From NCBI GenBank assembly GCA_008973525.1, contig WACJ01000130.1:248001-312000 (forward strand): DNA of 64,000 bases. The letters run 5' to 3'. Positions 1 through 10,822 of this stretch are shown piece after piece. How positions within the stretch are numbered: the first letter of the stretch is position 1; each line of letters begins with the position of its first letter. Source of the DNA: Stenopsyche tienmushanensis. Taxonomy: Eukaryota > Arthropoda > Insecta > Trichoptera > Stenopsychidae. A model generated the notes under the pieces. It ran no database searches. It saw nothing but the letters and a program-made list of their open reading frames with translations, and had not been told where the DNA came from. Position numbers and translations under genes: made by a program.

Positions 1-1
1 A

Positions 2-235
2 AATCTACAAACAGTCTTCAGTCATGTTGAACTTTATAAAATAACTTTAGAAGACAATATCGAGTGTGCATTTCCGATCATGACCACAAATTGCTCAGCT
101 GAGAGTTCATTTTCTCGGTTGAAATATATTAAAAGTCCTCCCAAGCTAAATGGCACTCAGCCGACAGACTGTCATAATAATAATCCAGAAACACGCCAGG
201 ACACAACTATTAAATTATTCACATATGCTAGATGA
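2..235 (+). pseudogene. hAT-family transposase C-terminal fragment
   Basis: An open frame enters from the left edge and ends at TGA 233-235. Around 68-150 it encodes AFPIMTTNCSAESSFSRLKY followed by IKSPPKLNGT. This matches the hAT dimerisation region, whose usual signature is a TNCSAERSFSKLK-like block followed by IKN-x-LR. The characteristic NCSAE-SFS-LK core is intact, but after about residue 55 the sequence stops resembling the family and soon terminates, so this is a decayed 3' end. The catalytic region would lie left of the window. The fragment sits inside a downstream intron of the minus-strand GABA-B receptor gene. Family assignment rests on motif recognition only. Confidence 0.7.
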
Positions 236-797
236 ACCTCAATTTATGCTGCCAACTCTCAGTCTAAGAGTATTTCGTTAATATTGTGTTTTTGTATATA
301 GAATCACACTATTTTATGTGAGTTCGATTGGTGATATTTTAAGATACACAATGTATTTAACTGACGTTTGATCAAAAATGAACTCGTTGCTATCAGGGAT
401 TTAACAGATAAGATGGAGCAAAATTCGCAACACTTAGCTTGGCGGATCTCGTATCTTAAACTCGGCTATAAATAAAGGCATAAATGTTCACCGTTCACTC
501 AAAGTTAGCAAACGACGTATACATACGGGATAGCACGCTAAGACAGTTATCCAGTGTCTTACATATTTAAAATGGAAAGAGATCATAAGTTATTCACATG
601 ATGAAAAATCGACACGTGGAAATAAAACTTAAGCCATCCGGTTTACCCCTCCGTATCAAGGTCCACTTGACATTCAACCACCATCCGTTACGACGGGTTA
701 TATCATTATTAAAGACGCAGTTGATTATGCAAAACAGAATTACGTCAACTCTTTCATTCGTTCAATTAAAAGGTGGAGCAAATTTGGTTTGTTACAC
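236..797. other. GABA-B receptor intron, left part
   Basis: Apart from the TATA/initiator arrangement at 467-500, I see no supported gene here. The small plus-strand frame at 598-903 runs antisense across a conserved exon and is treated as a shadow. Confidence 0.5.
467..500 (+). promoter_or_regulatory. Possible TATA plus initiator core promoter
   Basis: TATAAATA lies at 467-474, and an insect-type initiator TTCACTC at 494-500 places its A (497) 30 bases downstream of the first T of the TATA box, the usual spacing. The next ATG (573) opens only a nine-codon frame, and no convincing coding sequence follows. It could drive a non-coding transcript, belong to a decayed LTR element, or be chance in AT-rich DNA. 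Confidence 0.35.
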
Positions 798-958
798 TCA
801 AGAGCTTCAGTTGTTCTTTGAAGTCGGTCTCGGCAAACGTGATGGTTGCGGCACAGGTGATGTTGGCCTGCTCCAGTTCCGTAACAAGATCGTTAACTGC
901 TAGGCTGTATATTTCTTCATTCTGCGACAGAGCCGTGACCGTATCCCAACCGAATCTC
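798..958 (-). CDS. GABA-B-R2: GABA-B receptor exon, ligand-binding domain (FGW segment)
   Basis: This is the most downstream receptor exon in the window. The acceptor TTTGATGTTTAG ends at 959; the first base completes an Arg codon with the AG of the previous exon, giving R-R-FGWDTVTALSQNEEIYSLAV, then NDLVTELEQANITCAATITF and AETDFKEQLKLL. It is the stretch of the Venus-flytrap domain that in GABA-B receptors follows the FRT-x-PS block: a strand FGW-x-V-x-x-x-x-QNE, then a helix and a second strand. The right boundary is slightly uncertain: the donor may be GTGTAA after 798 (phase 1, expected to restore an Arg codon) or GTAACA after 796. The following exons are outside the window. Family identity is strong; the type-2 label rests on memory of insect orthologues. 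Confidence 0.9.
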
Positions 959-2060
959 CTAAACATCAAAGCAAACATTATATAAACAGAAAAAAGTCCT
1001 TTCAGTCTTTCTTGAAGGTACGCAAGAGGCTTAAAAGGAGCTTAAGCACTACGCGTTTGAGATATCAAAAAAAGTGGCAGAATTTAAATAAGAGCGTAGG
1101 AAGTCGTTTATGAATCCTTTGAGTCCTTTTAGAAGTCATGAAAGCGTATTTTCAAGTAGTGTTATTTCAGCAAGAAAAAAGCGCTAAAGACCGAAGGTAT
1201 TTAATTAGGTTAATATAGTTAGGTATGACATCGCTTAAAAGAGTTGGCAATTAAAACTTTACAACGAATGAAAAATTAATAGGGTTGCCTTGGGGAATTG
1301 AAAATAGAAATGGCAAATACCAATTTAATGTCGATATTCCAAAATAATTGGACTACAAGCTGTATAGTTAGATTGGCTCCTAAAAATACAATCGTGTACA
1401 TTCAACTAAGCGTTAGGCTTTTAAATCGATTAGGCGTTTTAGACGATTTAAATCGATGTAGACCCTCTCCATAAGAGACTTTTCTAGGGAAAGCATTTTT
1501 CATTGGGAGATTTCCCATGATGAGGCACATCATGTGATTCATTTAGGATAAAAATATTTGAAACCTAATTTAAGGTAGTAGATATTTTATATACAGGATG
1601 TTTGGCGTATGGACCGATAATTTTTTTAGGGGATTAGGGGTGAATTTTACTAGGTTTCACACATAGGATTTATGTCTTGAGTATCAGGGCTGTCGAAAAA
1701 ATACCCAAAATTTCACCTTTAATCTGTGCTCGTAATGGCACGAAATAACTGTTTTTGTATTATGCAATGTACTTTTGATCTATAAAAATCATTATTTTGT
1801 TCTATAGAAAATTACTTTTGAGCTTCCAAAGTCACATAAAATGTGCAAACGAATGAGGAATGCCAACTTCTAAATTCATCAACAAAAAACTAACAATTAT
1901 TTTGAACTTATTCAACTTTTACAAACAAAATTTATTCAAATTGGTCACCTTGCTTTGTATACATTCACCACATTTTTTACTTATTTGAATTAGCTTATTC
2001 CTTCAATTAGGATTTCTCTTGTTGGTACCTTTGTCGTGTAAATAAATTATTTCGGCGACC

Positions 2061-2140
2061 CTATTCCGTGGCTTGCATGGTTTCCAGATCTGACACCAGT
2101 GGATTTCTTTGTTTAGGGACGTGCTGATTTTCTCGCAAAG
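2061..2140 (+). pseudogene. DDE transposase scrap (Tc1/mariner superfamily)
   Basis: Translation around 2070-2120 gives WLAWFPDLTPVDFFV followed by a stop. This resembles the W-x-x-x-SPDLTP-x-DFFLWG block around the last catalytic acidic residue of IS630/Tc1/mariner-like transposases. Only about 25 codons are recognisable, and the frame is interrupted immediately after DFFV. The fragment falls inside a probable decayed element starting near 1585. Motif memory is the only evidence. Confidence 0.45.
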
Positions 2141-2239
2141 GAGAAGTGTGCCGCATTTTTCAACTGGTTAAAGATCGATCGTGATTGAAAAAGGTACAAG
2201 TTCGATTATTAGAAATTTGACAAAGGCAATACATTATTT

Positions 2240-2460
2240 AATTGCCTTTTAATATTGACTGTCTGAAGGCTAAAATTGAGCCGCTTGGAAATGTTTTCTT
2301 CGTTGATAAATTCAAATACATATCAATAATATTCATTGATCCTAAAAATAAGTAGAGGAAATTGACAAGCAGTTTCTGCCCAAATATTTCGATAACTAGT
2401 TTGAAAATAATAACGCATCCAAGATTTCAAATAAGTTATATTTACTTGAAATATTACTAA
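2240..2460 (+). repeat. Dispersed repeat, copy 1
   Basis: About 200 bp recur in inverted orientation at 56415-56640. Shared blocks in the same order include TTGAGCCGCTTGGAA, TTTTCTTCGTTGATA, AATAAGTAGA-GAAATTGACA and CTAGTTTGAAAATAA. Divergence of roughly 20-25 percent suggests an old mobile-element family. No coding content is recognised. Confidence 0.7.
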
Positions 2461-2469
2461 AAGGCAAAC

Positions 2470-2634
2470 ATGTATTCAAATATTCGATTGGGAGCTCTAA
2501 TTGCTACATTAATTGTCTCCATGTTTAGTTTTTCAGAAGCAAGAAATCAGGTTAAATCTGAATCACGACGATTTATCGAAAATATCTATGATCGGAGCCC
2601 AGCTTTTGGATCAATTGGTCAATATTATATATAA
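2470..2634 (+). CDS. Small secreted-peptide-like ORF (54 aa)
   Basis: ATG at 2470 sits in a favourable AAAC-ATG context and opens 54 codons ending at TAA 2632-2634. Residues 1-24 look like a classic signal peptide: a short basic start (MYSNIRL), a hydrophobic core (GALIATLIVSMFSF) and a plausible cleavage site after SEA. The predicted 30-residue remainder starts RNQVKSESRR, has a dibasic RR, and ends in an aromatic tail (GQYYI). The ORF lies on the opposite strand inside a GABA-B receptor intron, just after a dispersed repeat, with no AATAAA close by. I do not recognise the peptide as a known neuropeptide. A chance 54-codon frame is possible; the ordered signal-peptide features are the reason to keep it. 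Confidence 0.35.
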   Translation: MYSNIRLGALIATLIVSMFSFSEARNQVKSESRRFIENIYDRSPAFGSIGQYYI

Positions 2635-4544
2635 ATTTAATACATAAATGATTATGAAATGTGGTTTTCAAGGTATTTATTATTGTAATTTTTAAGGTAT
2701 TTAACATTTATTTATAAAATATTCATAACGTTTTTTTTCTATAAGCCGATAACTTAAATTATCCAAACATTTCTCTCAAGTCAAACAACTTATATAATAC
2801 GTATTATGAAAATATAGCGTATTAATATACGAACAATATTAGAGGTAAGTGTATACGAACTCGCTAACTTCAACATGCCGTTTATAAAGTTCTAATTTAA
2901 TTTCTTTGCCATATTGACTTTGTCAATATAACCTTTTATCAGGAATTGTGTATCCCTATTAAAGCGCGCTTGGAGTAAAATAATAAAAAAATGTATTTGA
3001 GGAAAACTTCTTCTTGTGGTACGTAGGTTGCCTTTGAGGTTTGACATTTTCTTCCCGTTACAATGCGCAACTTAAATTTAAAGTTTATAAACATATTAGA
3101 TTTCGTGGCATCAAAAGATGTTCGAAAAAACATTCTTTATGATCTCGAAGTATCTTCTGCACTTGAAGTCGCCTTTCATCCCGAAAATTCTCCAGCTTCA
3201 AAAGTAACCCGAGATTTTCTCGCAGTAATTATTTAGAATTTGTTAAAATATTTTCGAAATTCTATACCGGTATTATTGCGTCAACTGAGTGCCTTTGAAT
3301 AATTTTCTAATTCGAAAAGAAACAATAAACGATGAGGAATGAAATAGAATATTAGGTAGTCTCGGAGCAAAAAAATAATAAGGCGCTCTTGAGATGGACG
3401 CCGTCGACAATGGGTGTAAATTTGTCTGGAAATATTTTCATTGGTCCCTTTTTTCCAGGAAGAAATGAAGTCTTGATTGCGCTCAGCTTCTCGTCGTTAA
3501 AGGTAGATTGAAAAATAAATGGGGACATACAAACACATAATTAAGCTCATATTTTTTTGGGATCATAATTGGATGAGAATATAATCCGGATATTGATATG
3601 AATTGAAATATGAAAATATTATCATTCTTAAACCTATGTCGATTTTTGATAAATATATGAATTTTTGATAAATACAAAGCCTTCCTAGAGCCAACTTGAA
3701 CATATGGATTTAAATCCAGGCCATCAGACATGAAATTTTGAGCTACAGAATTGGCCACAAGAAGATATTAAACATGCATTTTAACTGTCTAGTTGAAGAC
3801 TTGACTGAACATACTTTCAAGACAGGCAGACTAAAGACCCACAACTGATGAAAGATTCAATCCTGATCGAATAGAAAGGCTTAATTAAACAATGAAGACC
3901 TATATGTACCAACAATATGAATGCTATAATATTGACTAGATATTCCTTAAAGAATAGATTGTCGTGAAAAAGATAAACATCTATTATATATTTTCTATAC
4001 CAAAATTGAGCCTTGGAACATTTTATAAATGCAAATAAGAAATACACAAATATATTTTTTAATCAATTTATTTCGATGACTCTCGATTTAGTAGATTTTA
4101 TTGTATTTAACATTGAAGCAAAAAGGATAATGTAGTCTTTCGGTAATATTGTGGAAACTAATTAATAGACATACAAGAAAAGATAAATAAATTTGCAGAA
4201 TGTTGAATAATTCTGAAATTAATAATTTAAGATTAAGAAGACGGTATATTAAGCCAAAAGTTCATCTATTTGCAGCGATGTAAATAAAACGTTGTACATT
4301 AATATACGTCATTATTTTTGATAAGGAAACTTTAATATATCAGTTTTAACGAGCATAAATCAGAAAATAGTCAACCCCTGTTTAAGAACCGCTGTTTTAA
4401 GCAACTATATTTATACGATAATTGAAAACTTCGCGTAAAATGAGCCACAATAATGAAGTATGGAAAAACAGCAGTTGTTATTAAATTCATAAACTGTATA
4501 TAGCACTAGTAAGTTGCGTGTGTAACTAAGTGCTTTTGACCTTT

Positions 4545-4890
4545 TGAGGAGTTCAGTCGCGTATTTGCGATCGAATTACAGTGATTCAGAAAGAACATTC
4601 TTACACGTTGAATTCGGAGAGAGACAGACAGAGATTGTCTTGCACGTTGAGTTTGGAGAGAAATAGAGACGGAGAGAGTATCTTGCGTACATCGTATGAT
4701 TGTATAAATTGTTAATCCAAATGTATCGACTAATGATATATTGAATCGATTTTAAGTGTATTTTATGTTTACTTGAAGAAATTACCGAATATTGTGTGCT
4801 ATCGAGAGTGTTTATTTATTTATGTACAAGCTTCATTCACGCTGCGACGGTCCTGACAGATAAGTGGATTTGTACAGATGATAAGTGACG
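4545..4890 (+). repeat. Dispersed repeat family B, copy 1
   Basis: Aligns by eye with 15300-15760 in the same orientation. Shared segments include GAGACGGAGAG, ATTGTATAAAT-GTTA, TATCGACTAAT, ACCGAATATT-TGTGCTATCGA and GTGTTT-TTTATTT. The purine-rich GACAGACAGAGA stretch appears in both. No coding content is seen. Family identity is unknown; an LTR is one possibility. Confidence 0.65.
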
Positions 4891-5229
4891 GACATACAAA
4901 TATAGCATCTAAGTTTGTGATGATTTAAAATTAGGTCACTACTCAAAGGGTTAATATACTCGTATATGGAACAGAGTAAAAATATAAAGAAATAAGATTC
5001 AAAAGTAACCAAGGACAAATGGGATTTTTTTCAAGTATAAGAAATAGTTGTGTTAGATGATTTCCTAAAATTATGTATAAGGAATTTTGATGCGTACCTT
5101 TATTATTACTATTTTAAAATTTTATGAATGATAAAGACTAATCTCGTTTATTGCAAAAAGGTTAGACTTTTAATGATAAATCTAAAATATATACAATTTT
5201 TTTCATTTTATAATAATGAATTGACTGAC

Positions 5230-5342
5230 CTGATAAAGGCTATCCTCGCCGGATTGTGGGATGAATCTGGAGCGACAGTCCGATAGAAAAGTGGAAATTC
5301 GCTGCGGTCACTTAGAGCTGGTGAGGTCGATCCGAATGAGAC
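5230..5342 (-). CDS. GABA-B-R2: GABA-B receptor exon, VSFGSTSPALSD segment
   Basis: A 113-bp exon too short to show as a long frame. The acceptor TTGAATAG ends at 5343 and the donor GTCAGT starts at 5229. It encodes VSFGSTSPALSDRSEFPLFY followed by RTVAPDSSHNPARIAFI plus two bases (AG). The GSTSPALSDR and FRT/YRT-x-x-PS-x-x-HNPA blocks are hallmarks of the GABA-B ligand-binding lobe 1. In GABA-B1-type subunits the Ser of the SS(S/T)SPALS stretch contacts GABA; I did not try to judge whether this subunit binds ligand. Phase 0 on the left joins WNIVQ to VSFG, and phase 2 on the right joins AG to G as Arg. Reading, phases and neighbours all agree. Confidence 0.93.
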
Positions 5343-5858
5343 CTATTCAATTTTATAGTTGATACATTTACATTTCAATTTGAAGAGGATCTCATTAATT
5401 TCCTATCGAAAGAATTCAAGATAAACAAAACGTCTAAGGCACTCTGAAGCTATGAGCGTTTTTGAATTGCATTGAGAATTCTCATCGGGTTTACAGGGTT
5501 AAATTTCCTTCGATAAAATGGAACAATGCAGCTGAAAAATTGCCACTTTCTGTTATGGCAGCTGTCTTTGTTTTGACCTTGTTTCAAGAATACGATTGAA
5601 ATTAGCTTCAGCATCGATGAACAGTGCCTGCAGAAAGTCTATATTATTGATATATGAGCATGAAGTTTTTTTAATGACATTTTCGATAATCAATATAAGG
5701 TTAGGTAGAGACTATCATGTGTTGGTAAAATTTTGAACGGCTCTCAAATAATAATATATGCATATGACAGGTGTCCGATTTTCTAGAAAGGCCAACTTTG
5801 TGGGGTTTGCGGTGTTCCAGGGAACACATCCCGAATGTTTGAAGGTGGTATAACAAAC
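5343..5858 (-). other. GABA-B receptor intron (516 bp)
   Basis: A short intron between the CDPGVGVD and VSFGSTSP exons, with donor GTTTGT at 5858 and acceptor TAG at 5345-5343. Nothing else is recognised in it. Confidence 0.85.
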
Positions 5859-6002
5859 CTGAACGATATTCCAGTACGGCACAACTTTCGCTAGACTCTC
5901 TGTTACTTCGGAACAAGCAGATCCCAGCAGCATTACCATTCTTGTAGATGTTTGAGTGTACAGGGCGTGGAAAAATCGATCGACTCCAACACCAGGATCG
6001 CA
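5859..6002 (-). CDS. GABA-B-R2: GABA-B receptor exon, CDPGVGVD segment
   Basis: Exactly 48 codons, phase 0 at both ends. The acceptor TTTCATTTCGCAG precedes TGC at 6002, and the donor GTTTGT follows CAG at 5859. It encodes CDPGVGVDRFFHALYTQTST, then RMVMLLGSACSEVTESLAKV and VPYWNIVQ. The family shows C-[DE]-x-GxG near the start of this segment, a (L)GxxCSxVT or SxV loop and a trailing WN(L/I)(V/I) strand, all visible here. The wording is much closer to the insect type-2 subunit than to the vertebrate GABBR1 or GABBR2 sequences I remember. Downstream of WNIVQ the genomic frame continues as unrelated residues, which places the donor exactly at the loss of similarity. Confidence 0.93.
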
Positions 6003-6592
6003 CTGCGAAATGAAAAAAATGGCAATTTATATACACAATATCGACAAAAATGCATCTTTGTTCTCGCGCTGGCAAAAAGAGGCGAAAATTAATGGCTTAT
6101 CGTGATTTTCATCGCGAAAAAATACTCTATAAAATCACGAAGAAGAGGTAAAACGGAAAAAAGTACATCCTGGAAGCGAGCTAAAAGATTAATTTCCAGA
6201 GACGCAGTAATGGCTCGCTACTTTTCCCCAAATATATTTAATCCAAACATGATTTACCGGCGGTTTGCTTTAAAATAAATATAAACAATAAAAAATACAA
6301 ATACAAAAAAATGTAACGGTATTGTTACTTTTTGTATAAAAAATGTTTAGTTGACGTTATCCGAATTGAAGGCAATGTTTGACAAGGCGTCAGAGAAAGG
6401 CAATCGAGTGTTTTTGACAGACGAGCATTATAATGGTACTTAGGAAGAAAAGATTCTGACGGGTGTTTGTGAACTGGAAATGGAAAAACGATTTTTTTTT
6501 CAAAAACAAATACATAATTATTCAGTTTCAACGATGCAAATCTTTGTGCGAAATGAAATCCATATTTCGTGGATTGTTTTGATATAATTGAT

Positions 6593-7051
6593 ATGTTCAG
6601 CTTTAGAGAGGCCTTTATCAATAGCAAGACAAAGGCCTCTGTAACATGCTTCCATTCACCTCTAATTTGGACTAATTTTATCTATTGTACTTCATCTATT
6701 TTTATAATTCATATAAGCTACATATTACTTCGCATCTTTCAGATATTACTTCATAACAGCTTCCAATTGTCTTTTTATGTGACCTTTGCCATTTCGTGTG
6801 GTATTTTTACAATTTTAGGTATAATTTACAGTTTTTTAATATCACATTTTGACTTCGATTCAATTCGGTTCAACCCCAAAAATGCAACTCTCATGATAAA
6901 TAAAATTTGTTCATTGTATGGCGTAGGTGTCGTGAAAACTCAAATGTTTTGTATCTGTTTTAAGAAGGTTCGTTCAAGCAATTTATTCTTTAAAGCTAAA
7001 CCCCAACCTTATGACCCAATGAAAATGACGATGAAAAACTCTAGATCATGA
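6593..7051 (+). CDS. Unrecognised ORF, 152 aa, two hydrophobic segments
   Basis: From the first in-frame ATG (6593) the frame stays open for 152 codons to TGA 7049-7051, ending 24 bases before the 56-bp satellite. Random 152-codon frames should be uncommon at this base composition. Two hydrophobic stretches are visible, around FIYCTSSIFIIHISYILL and FYVTFAISCGIFTILGIIY, with basic residues near the C-terminus. I recognise no family. The amino-acid mix (Phe, Ile, Ser, Lys) is what AT-rich non-coding DNA also yields, and I see no splice or promoter evidence. It may be a relic of a transposon or receptor gene, or chance. Confidence 0.25.
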   Translation: MFSFREAFINSKTKASVTCFHSPLIWTNFIYCTSSIFIIHISYILLRIFQILLHNSFQLSFYVTFAISCGIFTILGIIYSFLISHFDFDSIRFNPKNATLMINKICSLYGVGVVKTQMFCICFKKVRSSNLFFKAKPQPYDPMKMTMKNSRS

Positions 7052-7075
7052 TACGAGAATTAGCATATGTATTTT

Positions 7076-7748
7076 ACGTCCATGATTTTGATCCTAAAAG
7101 TGACCATTTCCCGAAAGAAATCCATTATTTTACGTCCATGATTTTGATCCTAAAAGTGACCATTTCCCGAAAGAAATCCATTTTTTTACGTCCATGATTT
7201 TGATCCTTAAAGTGACCATTTCCCGAAAGAAATCCATTTTTTTACGTCCATGATTTTGATCCTTAAAGTGACCATTTCCCGAAAGAAATCCATTTTTTTA
7301 CGTCCATGATTTTGATCCTTAAAGTGACCATTTCCCGAAAAAAATCCATTTTTTTACGTCCATGATTTTGATCCTTAAAGTGACCATTTCCCGAAAGAAA
7401 TCCATTTTTTTACGTCCATGATTTTGATCCTTAAAGTGACCATTTCCCGAAAGAAATCCATTATTTTACGGCCATGATTTTGATTCTAAAAGTGACCATT
7501 TCCCGAAAGAAATCCATTATTTTACGGCCATGATTTTGATCCTAAAAGTGACCATTTCCCGAAAGAAATCCATTATTTTACGTTCATGATTTTGATCCTA
7601 AAAGTGACCATTTCCCGAAAGAAATCCATTTTTTTACGTTCATGATTTTGATCCTAAAAGTGACCATTTCCCGAAAGAAATCCATTATTTTACGTCCATG
7701 ATTTTGATCCTAAAAGTGACCATTTCCCGAAAGAAATCCATTTTTTTA
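7076..7748. repeat. Tandem satellite, 56-bp unit, 12 copies
   Basis: Units start with ACGTCCATGATTTTGATCCT at 7076, 7132, 7188 and so on to 7692, all 56 bp apart. The unit continues with AAAAGTGACCATTTCCCGAA and AGAAATCCATTATTTT. Variation is slight: CCTAAAAG versus CCTTAAAG in a block of adjacent copies, CGTCC versus CGGCC or CGTTC, and TTATTTT versus TTTTTTT. Adjacent units share variants, which points to local duplication. It lies in the large GABA-B receptor intron; the last unit runs into unrelated sequence near 7748. Confidence 0.97.
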
Positions 7749-10700
7749 TTTGAAATTATCTCATTTTCGGCATTTTTTTTAACCTTTTTTTGTTGAAGGG
7801 GGGAGGGGCGAAATTTAGATTCCTGATAATAATATATAATATAATGATCACACGTGGCGATCATTACATTGATAGAAAAACTTGATTTCCCGGGCAAAAA
7901 TGAGTTTTTTGTCTTAAAACCAGACTATTTTTATAAGGGTGGAATAAATAAATTATTTAGCAGATGGGAAACTATTCTAACCAACGAAATAAAAACTATG
8001 TAATAGACACTGTTTCTTTTAAATATTAAAGTATTTTCTTTGCAATAAAACGAAAATTATTTCAAAACATTTTGATAAAATGCGCTTTTGAAATGTAAAT
8101 ACTGCATACTTGGTAATTAAACAGTCAACCTTATTTACTTTTATATACTCTTATTGAAAAATATATTTCCACTAAATAAATAATTGAGGATCGCAAGATG
8201 TCCACATTAATCCTCCCCAGCAACAATTGCCACTGGAAAAGAAATACGTATCCTCGGAAGAGGCTTTTCATATAAATAATAGTGTCGAAGGTGAATGAGC
8301 CTCCATAAATAAATAAGTGCGAACATAAAAAGAGTTGAAAAGCCACCACAGGACAAAATATGTGCTTCGCCAAAAAATAAATTCTACTATAGCTCTGAAC
8401 GTGTTTTGGAAATGACGGTGGTGTCACGTATGAGGTTGATTTATTCATGGCGGATATGCTGGAAATTTTCAAACACTTCCATATTACTGGTGGCGCTCTG
8501 GTAGCATAGTTTTTAGAGCTATTCCTCGAGGGACTCTTCACTATTTACCATTAGGCTTTCAGCTGAAAGAAACACTCCCACGCGATACGAAATATTAGAC
8601 ATTTACGCGGCAAGCTTGACTTCTCTCTTCGAACTCATTTCCTCGCTACATTACGTATACATAGCTACGCCCCCTGTAATTTGTAGTTTCTACACTGGTA
8701 CATACGACGAAAAATGCTCCACCATTAAAAGAATGCTCTCTAAAAGCAAATTGCGAATTTTCTACGCCATTTTGGGTGCGGTCAAGTCAAACCAACCCCT
8801 GTTAAATGGATATATCTCGCAACATTTCACCAAAAGTGCATCCAGACAGATTAGGATCAATTTAATCTGAGTCAACTGTAGCAGATGAAACCATACAAAT
8901 GTTATATATACGGGCCCCCCAAAAGCGTATAGCTTCCAAGCTGCATCCCGCTGTTGCTAAAATTTCAGCATAGCCTGCTTTCACAGGTCCATTGACAATC
9001 GTCTCTTATAGAGTTCCCTAGAGGAGAAAGATATAAAAGATAAGAAAATAATAGAAAATGGGGTTCTTCACCAGGTTCTTTATTGTGAATCGACGGGATC
9101 AGATGTCTTCTATGCTGCTCTACATTGGCTTAATAGGGATAATTTGGCATATTTTTTTTGAAAAGAAATGTAATTTTGGATGAAAAATAGATACAGTACG
9201 ATAATCACAAGATTGAGATGAATTAAAATTAAGCGGGTAAGAACTACATCTAAAGATTTTTTTTTTTAATTTAGGACAGAGTACTTTCTGTTATAATATG
9301 CAATGAATTACACGACACTTGGTTCAAAAGCTTTTGAAGACTTTCGCATGTTCCATTTTATTTATTTATTGTTGATGAAAAGGATTTATTGTCCTACATT
9401 AATCACGACCTTAATTAAAATGAACCATAAGTCTATTATGCGAACACGATTCATGTGATTTATCACCATAATCGTCCTTTATTCTGCAATGATGCGTATA
9501 ATATTTTCATAAATATAAGTCATTCTTTTATCTCGATGAAATACGGTTGAAAATCGAGACTTAATGTCTTTAGGGTTTATTAGAGTCTTAAATGAACGTA
9601 AATATTTTTTATTGAGGCTGGCAGCATAGAGACCATTTAAGTTATTTTTGATTCCCCGGAGGGTTTTGGAGAGCTTATGCGTTCGAAGAAGTTGATGGTT
9701 TCATAAATTTCTTTCATACAGTTTCATCCACAACTTGAATGGTGAAATATTAGTGTTAGTATATAAATCTTTATGTTTTGGATGTTTAGTGCTCTCAATT
9801 CAGGGCTTTAATTATACACTCGTACATATTATTTTAAGAGTATCTAAGATCTCAATATATCAATTCATGATAATTTCATTCGGTCTGAATAATTCAAATT
9901 ATGTATCCCAATAGACACTAAATGATTTTGTTGTAGGGTTAAATTGGGTTTAGGAATTGGAACAGGTGTATCCTTTTGAGTATAAAATTATCATAAATTA
10001 TCCAATTCTCGACTACACTTATAATTTGATGAAGAAATTGATAGATTTTCTGTTCTCATAAAGTAGTGTATGTGAGCCATTATTGAGATTTGGAGTTCTT
10101 TCTTATTAAGGCATGTCTTTTAAGGTTTTATTTCTTGATATAAAATTTTGGGTGTTCACATTAACTCATAAAGATCAATAATATAGTTTAATACTGAAAT
10201 TTCGTTTATTTTTAAGTTGATCAGTTTGATCTTATGATTAAAATAATAGTTTTGATCCTATAATTATAAGAAAAGTTTTGCATTTTTTTCAATCTACAAA
10301 TACGCATAAATCCACCTTGTGAATTAATTTAGTATGAATATATTCAAACGAATATCCTATCTTAAAATATTCGATTTTTAATATTAAAAAAGAAAGCTCT
10401 TTGATGCTTTTATTGCATGAAGAATGCCGGAAAGCATTGTGAAAATGTTGGTTCAATCTGCGTCAAAGAGCGACAACTGATGAAAAATTTTAATGAAAGG
10501 ATAAAGCGAGAGTTTGGTGATTTTTTTCCATCAAAGACCTATCGTTCGGATATTAATTCCACTTTTGCATTTTAAAGTTGTCTATTCATGCAAAAATAAA
10601 GCGTTCTGTGCTTACTCCAACTTCATCACTTTGATATTCAAACAAGGCTGTCCCTGATCCAACCGAAGTACCAGGCTTAACTCCTTTTTGCGACATGCTT

Positions 10701-10752
10701 CACCTTGCTCTCATTTCTTGAGAAAAAATCGCTGATTTAGCTTTCTTTGTAG

Positions 10753-10822
10753 GGAAAATGCAAATTTGAAGAGTCGAACGGGATCAAAGAAGTGCACTTG
10801 GCTCACGGTGCTTGTCGACGAG
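10753..10822 (+). CDS. Candidate exon with Kazal/follistatin-like spacing
   Basis: A 70-bp block about half G+C, well above its surroundings, framed by a good plus-strand acceptor (GCTTTCTTTGTAG, ending 10752) and a strong donor (GAG then GTAAGA at 10823). In the frame beginning at the acceptor it reads GKCKFEESNGIKEVHLAHGA then CRR. A TAG sits immediately upstream in that frame, so the open reading begins at the splice site. The pattern C-x(9)-I-x-x-x-H-L-A-H-x-A-C resembles the last third of Kazal or follistatin-type domains (…I-x-(V/L)-x-x-x-G-x-C). The exon would belong to a plus-strand gene overlapping the receptor intron; I did not find partner exons. At 23 codons the coding evidence alone is weak. 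Confidence 0.3.

Larger units (their letters stand above)
959..5229 (-). other. GABA-B receptor intron with repeats
   Basis: This 4.27-kb intron separates the VSFGSTSP exon from the FGW exon. From about 1585 (TATACAGGATGTTTGG, resembling the ends of common insect DNA transposons) to about 2160 it looks like a decayed transposon; a dispersed repeat, a small secreted-peptide-like frame and an interspersed repeat follow. Between 2640 and 4540 I see only AT-rich sequence without supportable coding content. Confidence 0.6.

Noticed and set aside
598..903. Plus-strand 101-codon frame
   Set aside because: It runs antisense through the conserved GABA-B exon at 798-958 and has no motif of its own.
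5701..5858. Continuation of the receptor frame beyond WNIVQ
   Set aside because: Similarity stops exactly at a GTTTGT donor, and the true continuation is found at 5342 in phase 0.
7076..7748. CRISPR array
   Set aside because: Units are contiguous tandem copies without unique spacers, and the genome is eukaryotic.
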